A stretch of 64,000 nucleotides of DNA from Ancylostoma caninum (Eukaryota > Nematoda > Chromadorea > Rhabditida > Ancylostomatidae). A program made the translations under genes and the position numbers. The notes under the pieces were generated by a model that did not search any database, was not told the origin of the DNA, and saw only the letters and a program-made list of their open reading frames with translations. Location: NCBI GenBank assembly GCA_037903475.1, contig JBAJFG010000029.1, positions 1,199,501 through 1,263,500 on the forward strand, given 5' to 3'. Below, in pieces: positions 37,574 to 49,168 of this stretch (position 1 is the stretch's first letter; the number at the start of each line of letters is the position of its first letter).

Positions 37574-37881
37574 CTCCAGGCCAGTTCATCAATGGACGGC
37601 AGTCATGATCTGGTTGTATCAGAATGATAAATTGAATAAGGAATGCGAAGTCGATTGTCCAATTATTCATGTACAGCAACCACCTTTCTGCAGGAGCGGC
37701 GCAAACACGCCCATCCCATGATTTCTCAGCATTTTATAATGCATCTTTTCTTTTTGCTCGAAGGCAGAGAATTAAAAAACCCCACAAAAGTCATGCCACT
37801 GATGGGGTTACTATATCACAGTTAAATATGTACAAACTTTTATCTACATAAATGTATAGTCCTACATCCTTCGGATAATAC

Positions 37882-40349
37882 TTAGAGCCCGGAATGATTG
37901 GCCTTGGCGAATCCAATTCGCTTCTGGCCGATATCGTAAACGTTGCAGTAGGTGCGAATCCAGGTGTCTCCGAGAATCCAAGCGGGACCGAAACCGCCGG
38001 AGTTCATGCCGAAGAATGTGAGAGCACACTAAAAGAACAACTTCTGTCAGTAGTAGTACTTCTCGGGGAAAACATTCCCAAAGTCTTGTTGCTGCACAAA
38101 CCTTTCCGTTGCCGAGACCGAGGTCGAGCACGTACTCAACGGATGGCACGTTGTACTTGACGCCATTGATGGTGAAGACGAGGTCAGGCTGAGTCTTCTG
38201 GGTCGAGCACGGCACGGTGTAAAGCTCATTGGTGAAGTCGTACTTGGCACCAGTCTGCTTGACAACTGCGCTGACAACAGTGGTGGGTGCGCCGATCCAT
38301 GATGTACCGGTGTCGGAGATCACCTAAGGTTCACAATTTCTTCTCGATCATCAACTGAATTCAAATTGACCTCCAGTTCGTACCTGCTCTTTCTTGTTCT
38401 CAGAATAGCTCCCAATCGAGAATCCTTGGATGGGGAATTGCCAATAGGTCTCAGCGGACAGGGGGACGTAGTTAATCTGGGACTGGCAGTTCTTGGTGTC
38501 GATGGCTCCGTAGGTGATCAGACCGGCATTTCCTCCGTTGCTGACGGTCAGCTGAAAAAAAAATAGAACTCAAAAAAATTTGACTTTTCATCTCAAATAC
38601 AACGACTGTTACTATATTGAATATTGGACTGTTACTGCATGTACTATCATGGAGATAGCTCACCTTTCTGTCCATCCACACGGTGAACAGAGGCTGGTCC
38701 AGCTGGGGAAGAAGGTTCTGCATGGGTGGGACGACCTAAAATAAATTTAATAGATCCAAGAGGATGGCAACCGTACTTCCAATAGAAGATCACTAGACAC
38801 CTTGTCAACGGCCAAAGCGGGCCATCCAAGACCAAGGATACCATCGACTGGCTGGTATCCGAAAACTTCAGCAAGGTGGGTGGCCACACCAAATTCCTGC
38901 TTAGCGACAGTCAATCCTGAAAAACTATATTTGGACAGCGTGCCACACATTCTAAATCATGTCTGGCTGGAGATTTATATAAGGGCCACTTATTCTGCGC
39001 GCGTGCGTCAGTCGTGCGTCAGACGCAATCATCCCCTTGCGCAGCATTTTCCATGAGGAATGATCAACGTGGCAGTACCAGGCAAAAGGTAAAGTATCAA
39101 ATTTACATAACAATGGTTTGATGGTAAAATATCAAGCAAAAATCAAGCAAAAACAAATCTCCACTAATAACCTCGAGGTCAAAACGCGCGCGCTCCCTTC
39201 CATCTAAGCTGCGTAAGCACTGCAGAGCATTTTTCTCATCCGAAAGTAGATGCACTCGCGTCCAGTGAACACGTCTAGTATCAATTGTCCCATTGGGACT
39301 GAATCTAGTTGCGAAGTGGAGTGAAATAGAGTAAGATGACCTTGAATTGAGGTAATTCAAGTGACCTCTTCCTTAGCAAGGTCCGCTGTTCAAGATTTAA
39401 GAATTTTCTGTTTGGTAATACGCACTATGGAATAAATCGTTCGGTCCTTCAAATTTTCTCGTCCTAGAAGAACTGTGCTGCTTGTAATGGTCAAAATTGA
39501 ATTTTACTCTCTGTTTTTTCAGTGAAGCCTTTTGTTACCCTTAGGAGCCACTTCAATGCTTACGTATATTTCTTCTGTGTACTCTTTATCACTTTCTGAT
39601 CACCAGTATCATCCCGGCCATCGGTGTTATCAGGCCCTTTTTCTGAGGCTGAAGAGCAGCAAGTGTGCCGCTGACGTCAAATGCGGACTACAGCCCACAT
39701 GACACGCCATAGATCGCCAAAGCTTTTTCTAAACAAGTAAGGCTCATCAAACGCACCAGCGAAGGAAATAGTATCAATGCCGAGGTATCCGTCGCATGAT
39801 CCTGATCCGTACTGGATGGAGAATTTGCGGGTCTCTTTTTGGAAGGTGGATGACTTGGTGGTGTCGAACTTGTGCTTGGTGTAGCCGCTGTTTGGTTCGC
39901 CATTGCAAGCGGCGGTGTTGCAGGCGGCGTCGATCACCCACAGGTTGGAGGATCCAGTGTCCAGGACAAGGGTGGTGGTTTGGGCTAAAATTTCTTGGCT
40001 ATATCCACTGCTTCAAAGCTACTCCTAATACGACAATTATGTAGAGCTCACGTGGGGTTCCAACAGTCACATTTCCAAGGTAAAAGTCATCAGCGTAGTC
40101 AATGAACGGCTGCGATCCGGAGGCGAGGATCTGAGCACGTCGCAGGTGCTGCTCTTCCAGGTACTTCTGGTAGAGGTTAGCCCTGAAACATTGCCATACT
40201 ATTCTGCTAGTGCTACCAACTCATTTAATGGATATGCGATCTTACGCGATGAGCTTAGCACGGAGGGATCCGGAAGTACGGGTCTCCATTGTGAACGACT
40301 TGGCGTAGAGCACCGCCACTAGGGCAGCGAGCACTAGGATGGTCTTCAT
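37882..40349 (-). CDS. pepsin-like aspartic protease 2 (ASP-1-like, family A1)
   Basis: 395 residues. Exons: 40349-40246, 40182-40052, 39984-39757, 38916-38801, 38735-38664, 38551-38384, 38323-38102, 38028-37882; lengths are identical to gene 1. Signal peptide MKTILVLAALVAVLYAKSF, catalytic VLDTGSSNLWVID and ISDTGTSWIGAP, flap IQYGSGSCDGYLG, WILGDTWIR near the C-terminus. It differs from gene 1 at scattered residues (for example NTAACNG for NTADCNG, and QGFSIGSYSENKKEQ for QAFGIGSYSESKKQQ). Intron 3 is enlarged to 840 bases. Exons are nearly identical to gene 1 while introns have diverged. It is one gene of the minus-strand tandem array and an expected active secreted or lysosomal protease, probably digestive (inferred). 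Confidence 0.94.
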
Positions 40350-40351
40350 AC

Positions 40352-40353
40352 CT
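40352..40353 (-). promoter_or_regulatory. probable spliced-leader acceptor, protease 2
   Basis: TATTCCAG ends two bases before the ATG, matching the arrangement at gene 1. Confidence 0.6.
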
Positions 40354-40977
40354 GGAATAGACAATTAAGCCTTACTTTGTAATATTATACAAGGTGAAAA
40401 TAAGACGAAAAAACATAGGGACAAGTATGCTCTCACAAACATCATAAGCCCAATTTCAATAGCATAGCAAAGTTCTGCAGGCCAGCAGTGGTGCAATGAA
40501 TTTGCCCGTTCCTTTTGTTTTTTGATTGTTTCCTCATTTCGTAGAGGCAACTCGTGGTACGGGCCATATTCTTATTCTCAAGGTCTGATTGGCTGAAAAA
40601 AGCACGGCACTGCTGAAAATGAGCTTGTGCTGCAGGTTTGGCTTACGCTCCCCGCAGAAAATCTGCTTTACCATACGCGCTCCGTAGCTATCCTCTGACT
40701 CGTGGATAGCCTGGAAACGCTGACTGTCGGGGACAAACCACCCGGGCGCGTGGATCTGGGGTGGGATGATGTGAAGAAAATCTCATTTTTATCCAGAAAG
40801 GACAGTCTACTGTTGGTCTAGGGTAGTCCATGAAGCTTTAGAATGACTGTGGATATTTTACAAATCAGGCTTGCCTCTCTTTTCCCGAGTCCGAAAAGGT
40901 ACATTATCAAACAAGACCTTACGAAACTTTGGGGATAATTTGTATGCTATCTATCCAAATAGCAAATATCCATATTA
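40354..40977. other. upstream region of protease 2
   Basis: Non-coding. A small inverted repeat (GCTATCC and GGATAGC, about 40687-40710) is present. No TATA box or TGATAA as clear as those at the other genes. Confidence 0.4.
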
Positions 40978-42253
40978 TTAGGTTGGTGCAAAAATAATGC
41001 GCGTTTTTCGCTGCTTCATCTTCGGTGCAGAAAACCTCCGGTGTTTCTTATCATCGGTATGAGAAGTTGCACATTGTTTTGTAGCAAATTTCATGGCCTT
41101 TTCAAGTATCTCATGCATTTTAGGCGAAGTTCATGTTTTTGGCGAATTTTTAGTTGTGGAACGAAAGGCGCCGAAACAAGTTTTTTGCCAAACTCTTTTC
41201 AGCGGGCTGATACTCGACGATATCGCAGCAGTAATCGCTCAGAATACCACCATGGTTTTGGCGAAGGGAGTGTGAGCGAATGCATTCCGCCGAGCTGCTC
41301 CCGGATTTTTCGGCTTGGTGTGCCTTGCTTCGAAAATAAGGAATGTCGCATAGGTCTTCCTGAGGTTTGCGACCCCCAACTGATGACAATTATCAAACAG
41401 CACCCATCCAAAACAACATATTTGGTTTCGCAGAACATTCCCGGTGATTGCTGTCAGACCATCCCTCCTTCTAGTAAAAATGGGAGGATGAAAAAGCTCG
41501 ACGAGTTGATGTCGCGCATACTGAATGAGTACCACATTGATCCTCGTTGAGAGGTGTGCTTCGCACCTTTGTAGTGAAAAAATTGCGACCAAACAGTCGG
41601 TCGCTTAGTGATTAAATATGAAGTATAGACCCTCTTCGACAAAATGAGGTGCCTTGCTCGACAGTTGGACGACGAACATGCACCGAAATACTCCCAGAAA
41701 CCGAAGCAACACCAAAATAAGGTCACGACGACTTTGTGGTGAACTGCTGCCAAAATTGCTCACTGCAACCCATTCATTCTTGCTAATCTGGTAAGTGGTT
41801 TCAAGACGTAAATGAAATAAATTAGAAACTTAACTGCGTGACCCCAGCGTTGCTCAATAAAATGGATTCTTCACTCTTACACGGTACCGTCCAGGCACAC
41901 CCTGCACGACAGATTCTTCACAGGTTCGAGCAACTGAGCTAGAAGGCTCGGACTCCTACATCATAATCAGCGAGCTTCTCGCTCACCGACTACCGCTTCC
42001 CCGAGAACCTGGACTACTTCTTCCGGGAGAATTTTCTCAAAGACTAAAGTGATACCAAAACTGCCCTCCGGAAGTTTGTTGATTCTAGAAGGTCCTGTCA
42101 GAAATGCACGGTAGTCATAGAACGTCTATCTTATTGCTAAAGATTTGCGGATTACAATAGTTTTAAGCTTATTGAAAAAGATCGATTTTGAAAGGAGTTA
42201 TGAGGATCGGAATCAAAGGCATGAAAACGCGCATTATTTTTGCATCAACCTAA
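40978..42253 (+). mobile_element. dead mariner of the Hsmar1/bandit type, full length
   Basis: A 1276-base element between TA target duplications (40976-40977 and 42254-42255). Inverted ends begin TTAGGTTGGTGCAAAAATAA on the left and TTAGGTTGATGCAAAAATAA on the right (complement). These ends are close to those of human Hsmar1. Broken plus-strand frames show mariner transposase landmarks: LDDEHAPKYSQKPKQHQNKV followed by a tryptophan-like region, and a late PTTA..TWTTSSGRIFSKTK-like segment where PTDYRFFEN-type sequence is expected. Stops and frameshifts make it inactive. Bandit, a related element, is known from a dog hookworm. Confidence 0.85.
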
Positions 42254-43380
42254 TATTACGCAAGGAAGTGTTCTCGCCCCACAAAATTCACATTTACTTC
42301 CATCTTTCTGCAGAGGAGATAGCCTAATTGTGCAAAAGATGACGCCGAGGAAAATTAGGCGGTGCAACCATGTTTAGCTATCCAAATGTCCTCATCTCTG
42401 TAAAAATGAATGGTTTTTTTTATAAATTTTTTTTGGATACTCAAAATCGAACTACTATAATTGCCAAATTTCTGAGCGAAGTCAAAAGGAGTGAAAGCAG
42501 AGGAAAGAACAGGAGACTTCTGCATTTGAACGGTTGATTCGAAAAGTACTGCAGTGAAGGAGCACTGTTTCTTTTATACGACTTCTCATAAGGTGTCTTA
42601 TCTACGTAGTGTTTCGCTAACTTCTTCCCGGACGTGCTTGCATCGTGGCTGATAACAGTAGCACCCGGAACTATGCTGGTTCTTGTAATTTTTGCTGGTT
42701 TTTGAACTAGTGGAGTGAATCTTGTTTGAGATGAAGATTTCGTGAGTTTATATGTACGCCCCTACTACCTGTAAGGATATCTGATGGACATGGTCCACCT
42801 TGTTCAAACAAAAATTGGCAATAGCTTTTTTTACTATTAGCGAATTAGTTCACAATTAGACAGCCAACGCCCTTCTCGCTTATCTTCGCTATCATGCTGA
42901 GAAGGCAAATGTGGAGGCACTTTGTGCAGAAACCATAGCTGAGTCCTGGGTTCAAACTGATGGGATAGACGCGAGTATCCAGAGACCCCCAATATTTGAG
43001 AAATATATGTAGTTTGTCAATCTTTTGAGACTGGCCTCGTGCGATTGAAGGATATCACCAGTTTTTTTTTCTTGTTTAACTTCTCTATGCATAATATCCC
43101 AGTGTTATTTTGTTGCTGCAGATCCTTTTGAAATTTCCACTAAATTCCTCCCTAGAGCTTTTCCTAAAGGGCTTTCAGACTTGGTTTCTGGTTCCAATCA
43201 GAATGGCATAATATGTGCAAAAGTATCCTGTCTGGGACAATGACTACTTCCAAGTTGGTCGAAATTTCTCAGTTTCAACTGCAGACATGTATTTTGTATT
43301 AGGTGTTAACATAAGTCCTTGCGCTTTTTTTTCGGAGGCGCTTTTCTCAACTTATTTGATATCTTTAAGGTACAAATCAT
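42254..43380. other. non-coding stretch
   Basis: AT-rich, no supported gene. Confidence 0.45.
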
Positions 43381-43434
43381 ACACCATTCGAAAGCGCTAC
43401 ACCATTCGAAAGCGCTGCACCATTCGAAAGCGCT
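43381..43434. repeat. 3 x 18-bp tandem repeat
   Basis: Three copies of (A/G)CACCATTCGAAAGCGCT, at 43381-43398, 43399-43416 and 43417-43434, with one variable base. Because 18 is a multiple of three, the repeat is open in frame, but no gene covers it. Confidence 0.95.
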
Positions 43435-43600
43435 AGTCTTCCTCTATAAGAATTTTGTAGAAGTTTTTTCTAAAACGACAGTTTGATTGAGTTCTATGCT
43501 TGCTAGGTGGAGCAATGAGTCAACGGAAAACACCGTAACCGACAGCTACCTTACTAGTCCACTGGTGGTTTTCGTAGCTAGGGTAAGTGGTGACTACCTA

Positions 43601-43868
43601 CAGTGGATGTCAATGGCGGTGGCCCATCCACAGCCTCAAGAAGCACACCGCGCAACTGCGCCGCCCGCGTCGTAAACGATGTTCTCTGCTGCAGTTATGC
43701 GATATCTAGAGCTTTTCTGCCCGATTTTAAGAATTTTTGACCAAATCGGAAAGAAACGACTAGAAATAGCATTCCGGCAGCAGAAGACACCGGTCCCGGC
43801 TCGCGCGGCGCGGTTGCGCTGCGTCCTTCTCGGGGCCGCAGATGGGCCACCGGCATTGCCGTCCACTG
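43601..43868. mobile_element. foldback MITE, copy 2 (inverted relative to copy 1)
   Basis: A 268-base element flanked by TA on both sides, starting CAGTGGATGTCAATGGCGGT and ending CCGGCATTGCCGTCCACTG. The terminal inverted repeats are about 65 bases. Its centre matches the complement of the centre of the 3366-3630 copy (shared AATGCTATTTCTAG and GATTTGGTC words), so the two were inserted in opposite orientation. No coding capacity. Confidence 0.82.
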
Positions 43869-44135
43869 TATGTAGCTGGGCTCTGCTGGCTCACTGTGTA
43901 CCTGAGCGAACCGGCGGTCATGAACTGTATGCATAATGGAATGAGCGGGATACCTCTCATTTTCAGATCTCTGAAGGTTGAGAGTCGAGATGTCTGCAAT
44001 GGACACCTCAACACAGATCAGAGGCAATGTATGTAAGTGAGGGATTGCTCGTATATATTAGATAAACAACTAGGTGATACCGTTATGTCACCTAATTGTT
44101 ATTAGTTTCGTTAGAATGGTATGATGCTTCATACA

Positions 44136-44141
44136 TTTATT
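44136..44141 (-). terminator. polyadenylation signal of protease 3
   Basis: AATAAA on the minus strand, 39 bases after the stop codon of the 44180-46242 gene. Confidence 0.7.
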
Positions 44142-44179
44142 AACACCTGATCATATTGTACATAGGTAGTCTGCATAAT

Positions 44180-46242
44180 TTACTTCAGCTCGGCATGAAT
44201 AGCCTTCGCGAAACCAATTCTCTTCTGGCCGATATCATGGATGTTGCAGTAAGTACGAATCCAAGTGTCACCAAGGATCCAGGATGGTCCAAAACCTATA
44301 GCGTTCATTCCAAAGAAAGTGATGGCGCACTGCAAGTCACAGAGTAACAAAAAATCAAGTTCGTGCCGATTGTTCTTCACTAACCTTGTCATTTCCTAGT
44401 TCAAGGTCAAGAATGTATTCCACGGAGGGAATATTATACTGGACGCCGTTAATGGTGAAGACCAGATCTGGGTTTGTTTCCATTGAGGAGCATGGAACAG
44501 TGTAGAGCTGATTATTCCAGTCGAACTTTGCACCAATCTCCTGCGCGACAGCATTAACGACGCTATCGGGCGCACCAATCCACGAAGTGCCGGTGTCGGA
44601 GATGACCTGGAGAGGTTTTTGCCGCATAGGTGGTTTTTATTGCTACTGCTAGGAACCTAGGTAAGTACCTGTTCAATATTAGTTTGTGAGAAGTTCCCGA
44701 TTGAAAAGCCTTGAATTGGGAACTGCCAATATGTCAATGATGATAGCTGGACATAGGTAACATCTGGGGCACAGTTCTTCAGGTCGAAGTCCCCGTAGGT
44801 GATGAGCCCTCCGGTACCACCCTCGCTAGGTTTTACCTGAAATGATGAGTGGTAACCAATGTGTTTCCTTGTAAGACCAGGATGTTGGTGCATCACTGAA
44901 ACCATCCAGGATAAATTATTGACACCTGTGTTAGGTAAGTTCGGGGTGCGAACACGTTTACCCTGGGCAATCTCAATTATGCAGCGCAAGATCACATATG
45001 GGTAAGCATTCTCATAGCGGCCTGGTAAAGAGTAAATTTGGTAACGTCAACACGTTTATTGTGGACATCCCCAATGATGCATCCGAGTCCAGTAGAAAAC
45101 CAACCTTTCGATCTAACCATACTGTGAAGATCGGCTTGTCCAGCTCGGAAAGGATATTCTGCATGGGTGGGACAACCTTAACAAAATCTTTATGTTTAAG
45201 TCATTAGCAAACTATACCAGTTTGTCAGCTGGTAAGTTGGAGGTCAGTTACCTGATCCACAGCAAGGTCCGGCCATCCTAGCCCAAGAATACCATCAACT
45301 GGCTGATATCCGAACACATCGGCGATCTCAGTGGCAACACCGAATTCCTGTTTTGGAATTGTTAGACCTTAAAAAGATCTCAACTATCAAATGGTTTGTT
45401 GAATAAACCGGAGATGCTTGAATCAAACGACTTTCAACAAAATTTACTTCTAGAGCGACAGTTTCAAAAGAAGAGGGTGATTTTTGGTGTGTGGAGCGCT
45501 GTACCTCTAGAACGTGGCGCGGCCAAGTCTGGGATTGGTAAGTTCACGAATCCGGCCAATCACAGGGCTTGGTAGCTCCCCCCTTCCAAGGTATAATATC
45601 CCACGCCATACTTTTTCCTGGAATTAATAAATTTTCCAAATCATGATACCTGCAAATGAAACAGCGTCAGTGGCGAGGTAGCCATTGCAGGAACCGGATC
45701 CATAAAACAGCGAGAAACTACGCTCTTCCTTAGTAAATGTCTCCGACGCGTTGGTGTTGAACTTATGCTTTGGGTAGCCACTCTGCGGGAAGCCGTTACA
45801 CGCTTCACTTTGGCATGCATCGTCAATCACCCACAAATTTGACGAACCGGTGTCCAGTACCAGAGTCACGTTTTGCCCTTAACAACGCTTTCAATTCCGA
45901 TAATCATCCATAAGCCTCATGGAAATGGCAGACCTGGTGTTCCCACGTTCACCATTCCGACGTAGAAGTCGTCGGTGTAGTCCAAGAACGGTTGCGAACC
46001 TTTGCGGAGGATCTGTATTCGACGCATACGCTGCTGGTTCAGGTATTGGCGGTATTTGCCAGAGCTAGAAGAGTGCTACTGGAGCGATAGAACACACAAA
46101 ATCTGATAGAAGGCAAGAAATAAGTCTTGAAAACCTACGCGATGAGCCGGGCTCGAAGTGAACCAACAGAACGGGCGTTCATCTGGAATGACTTGGCGTA
46201 GAGCACTGCCACTAGGGCAGCAAGTAGTAAAATGAGCTTCAT
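44180..46242 (-). CDS. pepsin-like aspartic protease 3 (ASP-1-like, family A1)
   Basis: 396 residues. Exons: 46242-46139, 46064-45934, 45877-45650, 45367-45252, 45176-45105, 44836-44669, 44606-44385, 44329-44180; lengths match genes 1 and 2 apart from one extra C-terminal codon. Signal peptide MKLILLLAALVAVLYAKSF, catalytic VLDTGSSNLWVIDDAC and ISDTGTSWIGAP, flap SLFYGSGSCNGYLA, C-terminal WILGDTWIRTYCNIHDIGQK. It is clearly more diverged than genes 1 and 2 and carries additional N-glycosylation sequons (NVT, NAS, NFS), so it may reach a different compartment or target; that is inference. Exon 3 uses a TTAAG acceptor rather than the usual TTTCAG. Both catalytic aspartates are intact, so activity is expected. 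Confidence 0.93.
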
Positions 46243-46244
46243 TC

Positions 46245-46246
46245 CT
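46245..46246 (-). promoter_or_regulatory. probable spliced-leader acceptor, protease 3
   Basis: TTTTTTTTCAG ends two bases before the ATG, an excellent nematode acceptor and the clearest of the four. Confidence 0.65.
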
Positions 46247-46380
46247 GAAAAAAAAATAAGGAATGAGGGCAGTAAAATGGCAGCCACATTGTTGATCTTA
46301 TTAATCTTAGGTTTCACTAGACAAAAGAGGGTAAAGAAACCGAAGTAGTATTTCCATGAGCGCCAACTGCGTGATCGCTG

Positions 46381-46390
46381 CTTATATACT
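46381..46390 (-). promoter_or_regulatory. TATA box candidate, protease 3
   Basis: AGTATATAAG on the minus strand, about 140 bases upstream of the ATG. Protease 4 has a TATA-like element at a similar distance. Confidence 0.45.
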
Positions 46391-46428
46391 TGTGGTGACG
46401 GTACTTTTTAGGACATAAAATGCACTCT

Positions 46429-46557
46429 TTATCGGGTAGATAACATTCCATAGATGTCTGGTATGTACTGTGATTGCGCTGTGATAGACATTCACCAGTA
46501 TGCAGCCATGACGGAATAACCTTAAGCTCTGAGAGAGCATGTGCGAAGATAATTATC
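46429..46557 (-). promoter_or_regulatory. paired GATA-factor motifs upstream of protease 3
   Basis: TTATC (46429-46433) and GATAA (46439-46443) form an inverted pair. A second, perfectly palindromic pair GATAATTATC lies at 46548-46557. They are 190-315 bases upstream of the ATG. Gut GATA-factor control is inferred. Confidence 0.42.
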
Positions 46558-46559
46558 GC

Positions 46560-47456
46560 AAGTCTAGTGAGTCGGATTTGTGGAAAATGCACTTTCTCCA
46601 AAATGTTTGCTCCTTTATGCTCAGAGCAGATGGATTTTCACTAGCAATGGATAGCCCAGATCCCTTTCTTTTCCTAAACTTTGCTTTTCTCTGGAGCGGC
46701 AGCAGTTCTAGAGAAAATCATGGATTCGAGAACTCGCGCAATTTAAAGGATTTTCTCACAAACTTCTCATGTTGATTTGAGAAAGCGAAAAACCATGCCT
46801 CTAAGCCCAGTGTTCCTCTTAGTGAGGACTGCTTCAAGACACAGAGAAAACGTCCACTACTCGCAATTACCAAAGCATGCCTTGGGATCAGCCGAACGTA
46901 TACCAGACCAAGGGGCACGAGTTGTCACGGTTGATCTAGAGCAGCTTGGAGTGCGGAGAATCCTAGATATCAGCTCCTTTACAACCCATATGCTCTTCCT
47001 CTGACCTATTGTAGTACTTAAACATCTCTTTTGTTCTTCTTTTTGTCTTTGGTTGGGCAATTCTTATTTTCTTAATATTTCCCGCAAAATTCACCGCTTC
47101 ATCCGTTCATTGCACCCGGTACAATGATTTTTGAAGTGACAAGAATACTTGATCAAGCCTTCCGCTGTATTCGATTGTTTGATCACGAATTATTGAGGCA
47201 GAGGGTGCATAATATGGCTGTAGAAAGGAGCCATATGATGGCTGTAGAAAGGGGCCTTCTCTTGCGTCCACGATTAACGGGTCGATCCCATCCCTGCTCG
47301 CCATGCAAGCCAGCCATCCCTCCAGGGTAGGTGGACTGGTACACGAGGAGTGTGGGAAAATGAAGCACTAACTTGCTGAGTACATGTGTGCCCCACCCAC
47401 CTCCATGTCACGTCGTCGTGTAGGGTATAGATGAGGGATGCGAGGTTTTCCACGAC
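46560..47456. other. non-coding stretch
   Basis: No supported gene; short frames on both strands only. Confidence 0.4.
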
Positions 47457-48460
47457 CCGGATAAGGGTTCGGATAACGGATATTGGATAACGGATAACGG
47501 TTAAGTGTTCCAGATGCTACGAGACATCACCTTCTACGATATTAAGGATGGTAAAAGGGAAATATGACCTGGATTAAGAATCAGCAAAAGTTCTTTATCT
47601 TGATAATCGTCAAAATCCGTCATTATCACAGCAACGCTGAGCATGGCGTCCTTATGAGGAGATATAATTATTGTACCTAAAGTTTACCACGAAAACAACA
47701 GTTCCCAATGATGTCTGGATACTCGATAATTAGATTGGCGCACTAGTTGCACAAGATGGTGAGTGTCCAGGACGTCCTCACTAGAAAGATCCCCATAACG
47801 AAGGCAAGTCCTTCAAAGTCTTCGTTTCTAGATTCATTAACGATAACGTGATTTTCATTTGCGTGCCCCCAGATAGGCGAAAGATTTGCTTCATATATCT
47901 CTTGTGGAATTCTGATGACCCTTCTAGTACTGACTGAATATTGTTAGCATACTGATCCTAAACGCTATTTGAATAACAAATTTAAAAATCTCAATGAATA
48001 GTCGAAATGAATCCTGTGAGAAAGAAGGCACCGCTCATACATGAGCTGCGAGGTCATCAATTCCAATTTTGTTAGCGGCTACCACATTAGTCAGCGTTGT
48101 TGGTTAAATAATGGCTTCGAGATTATTGCATCACATTCTCGTAAACCTCAGAAAACCTGCGCAAGAGCATTCCTTTCTGGCCAAATACAAGTCTGTTGTA
48201 TTACATTCTATTAGCTGATCTTGTATTACCTATTACATTACCTTCTATTCTTTATATCACCATTGTATTTATTACCTTCTCCTACTACGCTTCAAGACTG
48301 CAAATCACTTATGACTGAAAACGAGCCAGATCGCGTGATATGATTGCTTTTCTTCTACAGAATGAAGCCACCAATTTTTTTCTTATCCGCATCGTTATCC
48401 GGCGCCAGAAGCCCGGATAACTATGGGGATAACGTATTGGTCAAGCATACGGATAACGCC
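47457..48460. repeat. two clusters of GGATAACG words about 0.9 kb apart
   Basis: At 47457-47510 the words GGATAAGGG, GGATAACGGATA and GGATAACGGATAACGG are tightly packed on the plus strand. At 48382-48460 the complement (CTTATCCGC, CGTTATCCGG) is followed by direct GGATAAC words. The inverted placement suggests subterminal repeats of a DNA transposon enclosing 47511-48381, but the exact ends and target duplication are not resolved. Confidence 0.4.
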
Positions 48461-49168
48461 TGATGTACTTGTTCAATGGTATTCCCAGATTGAATCGAAT
48501 ACGTGGAGCATTCCAGGAACTGTATTAATCAGCGCCGACCACTTTTTCAATTGTCCTTTAAGAGAGAAAGAAAATGTATTTATACGAGTTGTACCGCTGA
48601 ATGAAACTGCAATTCGGCGGCGTACGTACATTCCACAGTTTCATGAAGCTTCTAAAAATTTCATCTAACTTTAAGTTAGGTTTCCAAAAATTGGCTGCTA
48701 ATTTTCTGACTAGAGTATTTCCGAGCCTTCGACATCTACAGTAAGATCTTTCCGTAGTTTTTCCGAAGGCCTCTTTCATGTGATTGGGTGTGGCCACTCA
48801 TACCGGCTTATCATCCATCTCTACGATAAATCTCGGTGTTGTTCTTTCTCAATAAATAGCAAATCCGCTTATACAGCTCTTTAGGTACAGTACTACGTAC
48901 TTTGTTTAACGAATAGCCCTCGTTCATTCTTTAGTCAGAGAAAAATTCGCGTATTTCCACTGATAAGAAGGCATAGCAGCTGACTTAAAAATCCGCTTAT
49001 GACGATAATAGACGCGCCTTATCTTCACAAAAGTGCTAGCATATCTAGGTGATGACCACTTTGATCTGAGCGCCTAACGATGAGCTTTTGTATAACAGGG
49101 ATTGTTGAAGTTTGCAAAAAAAAAGTTTAATTATTTATTCATGTGATGCACTTAAGGTTCTCGCTATA
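48461..49168. other. non-coding stretch
   Basis: No supported gene. Confidence 0.4.
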
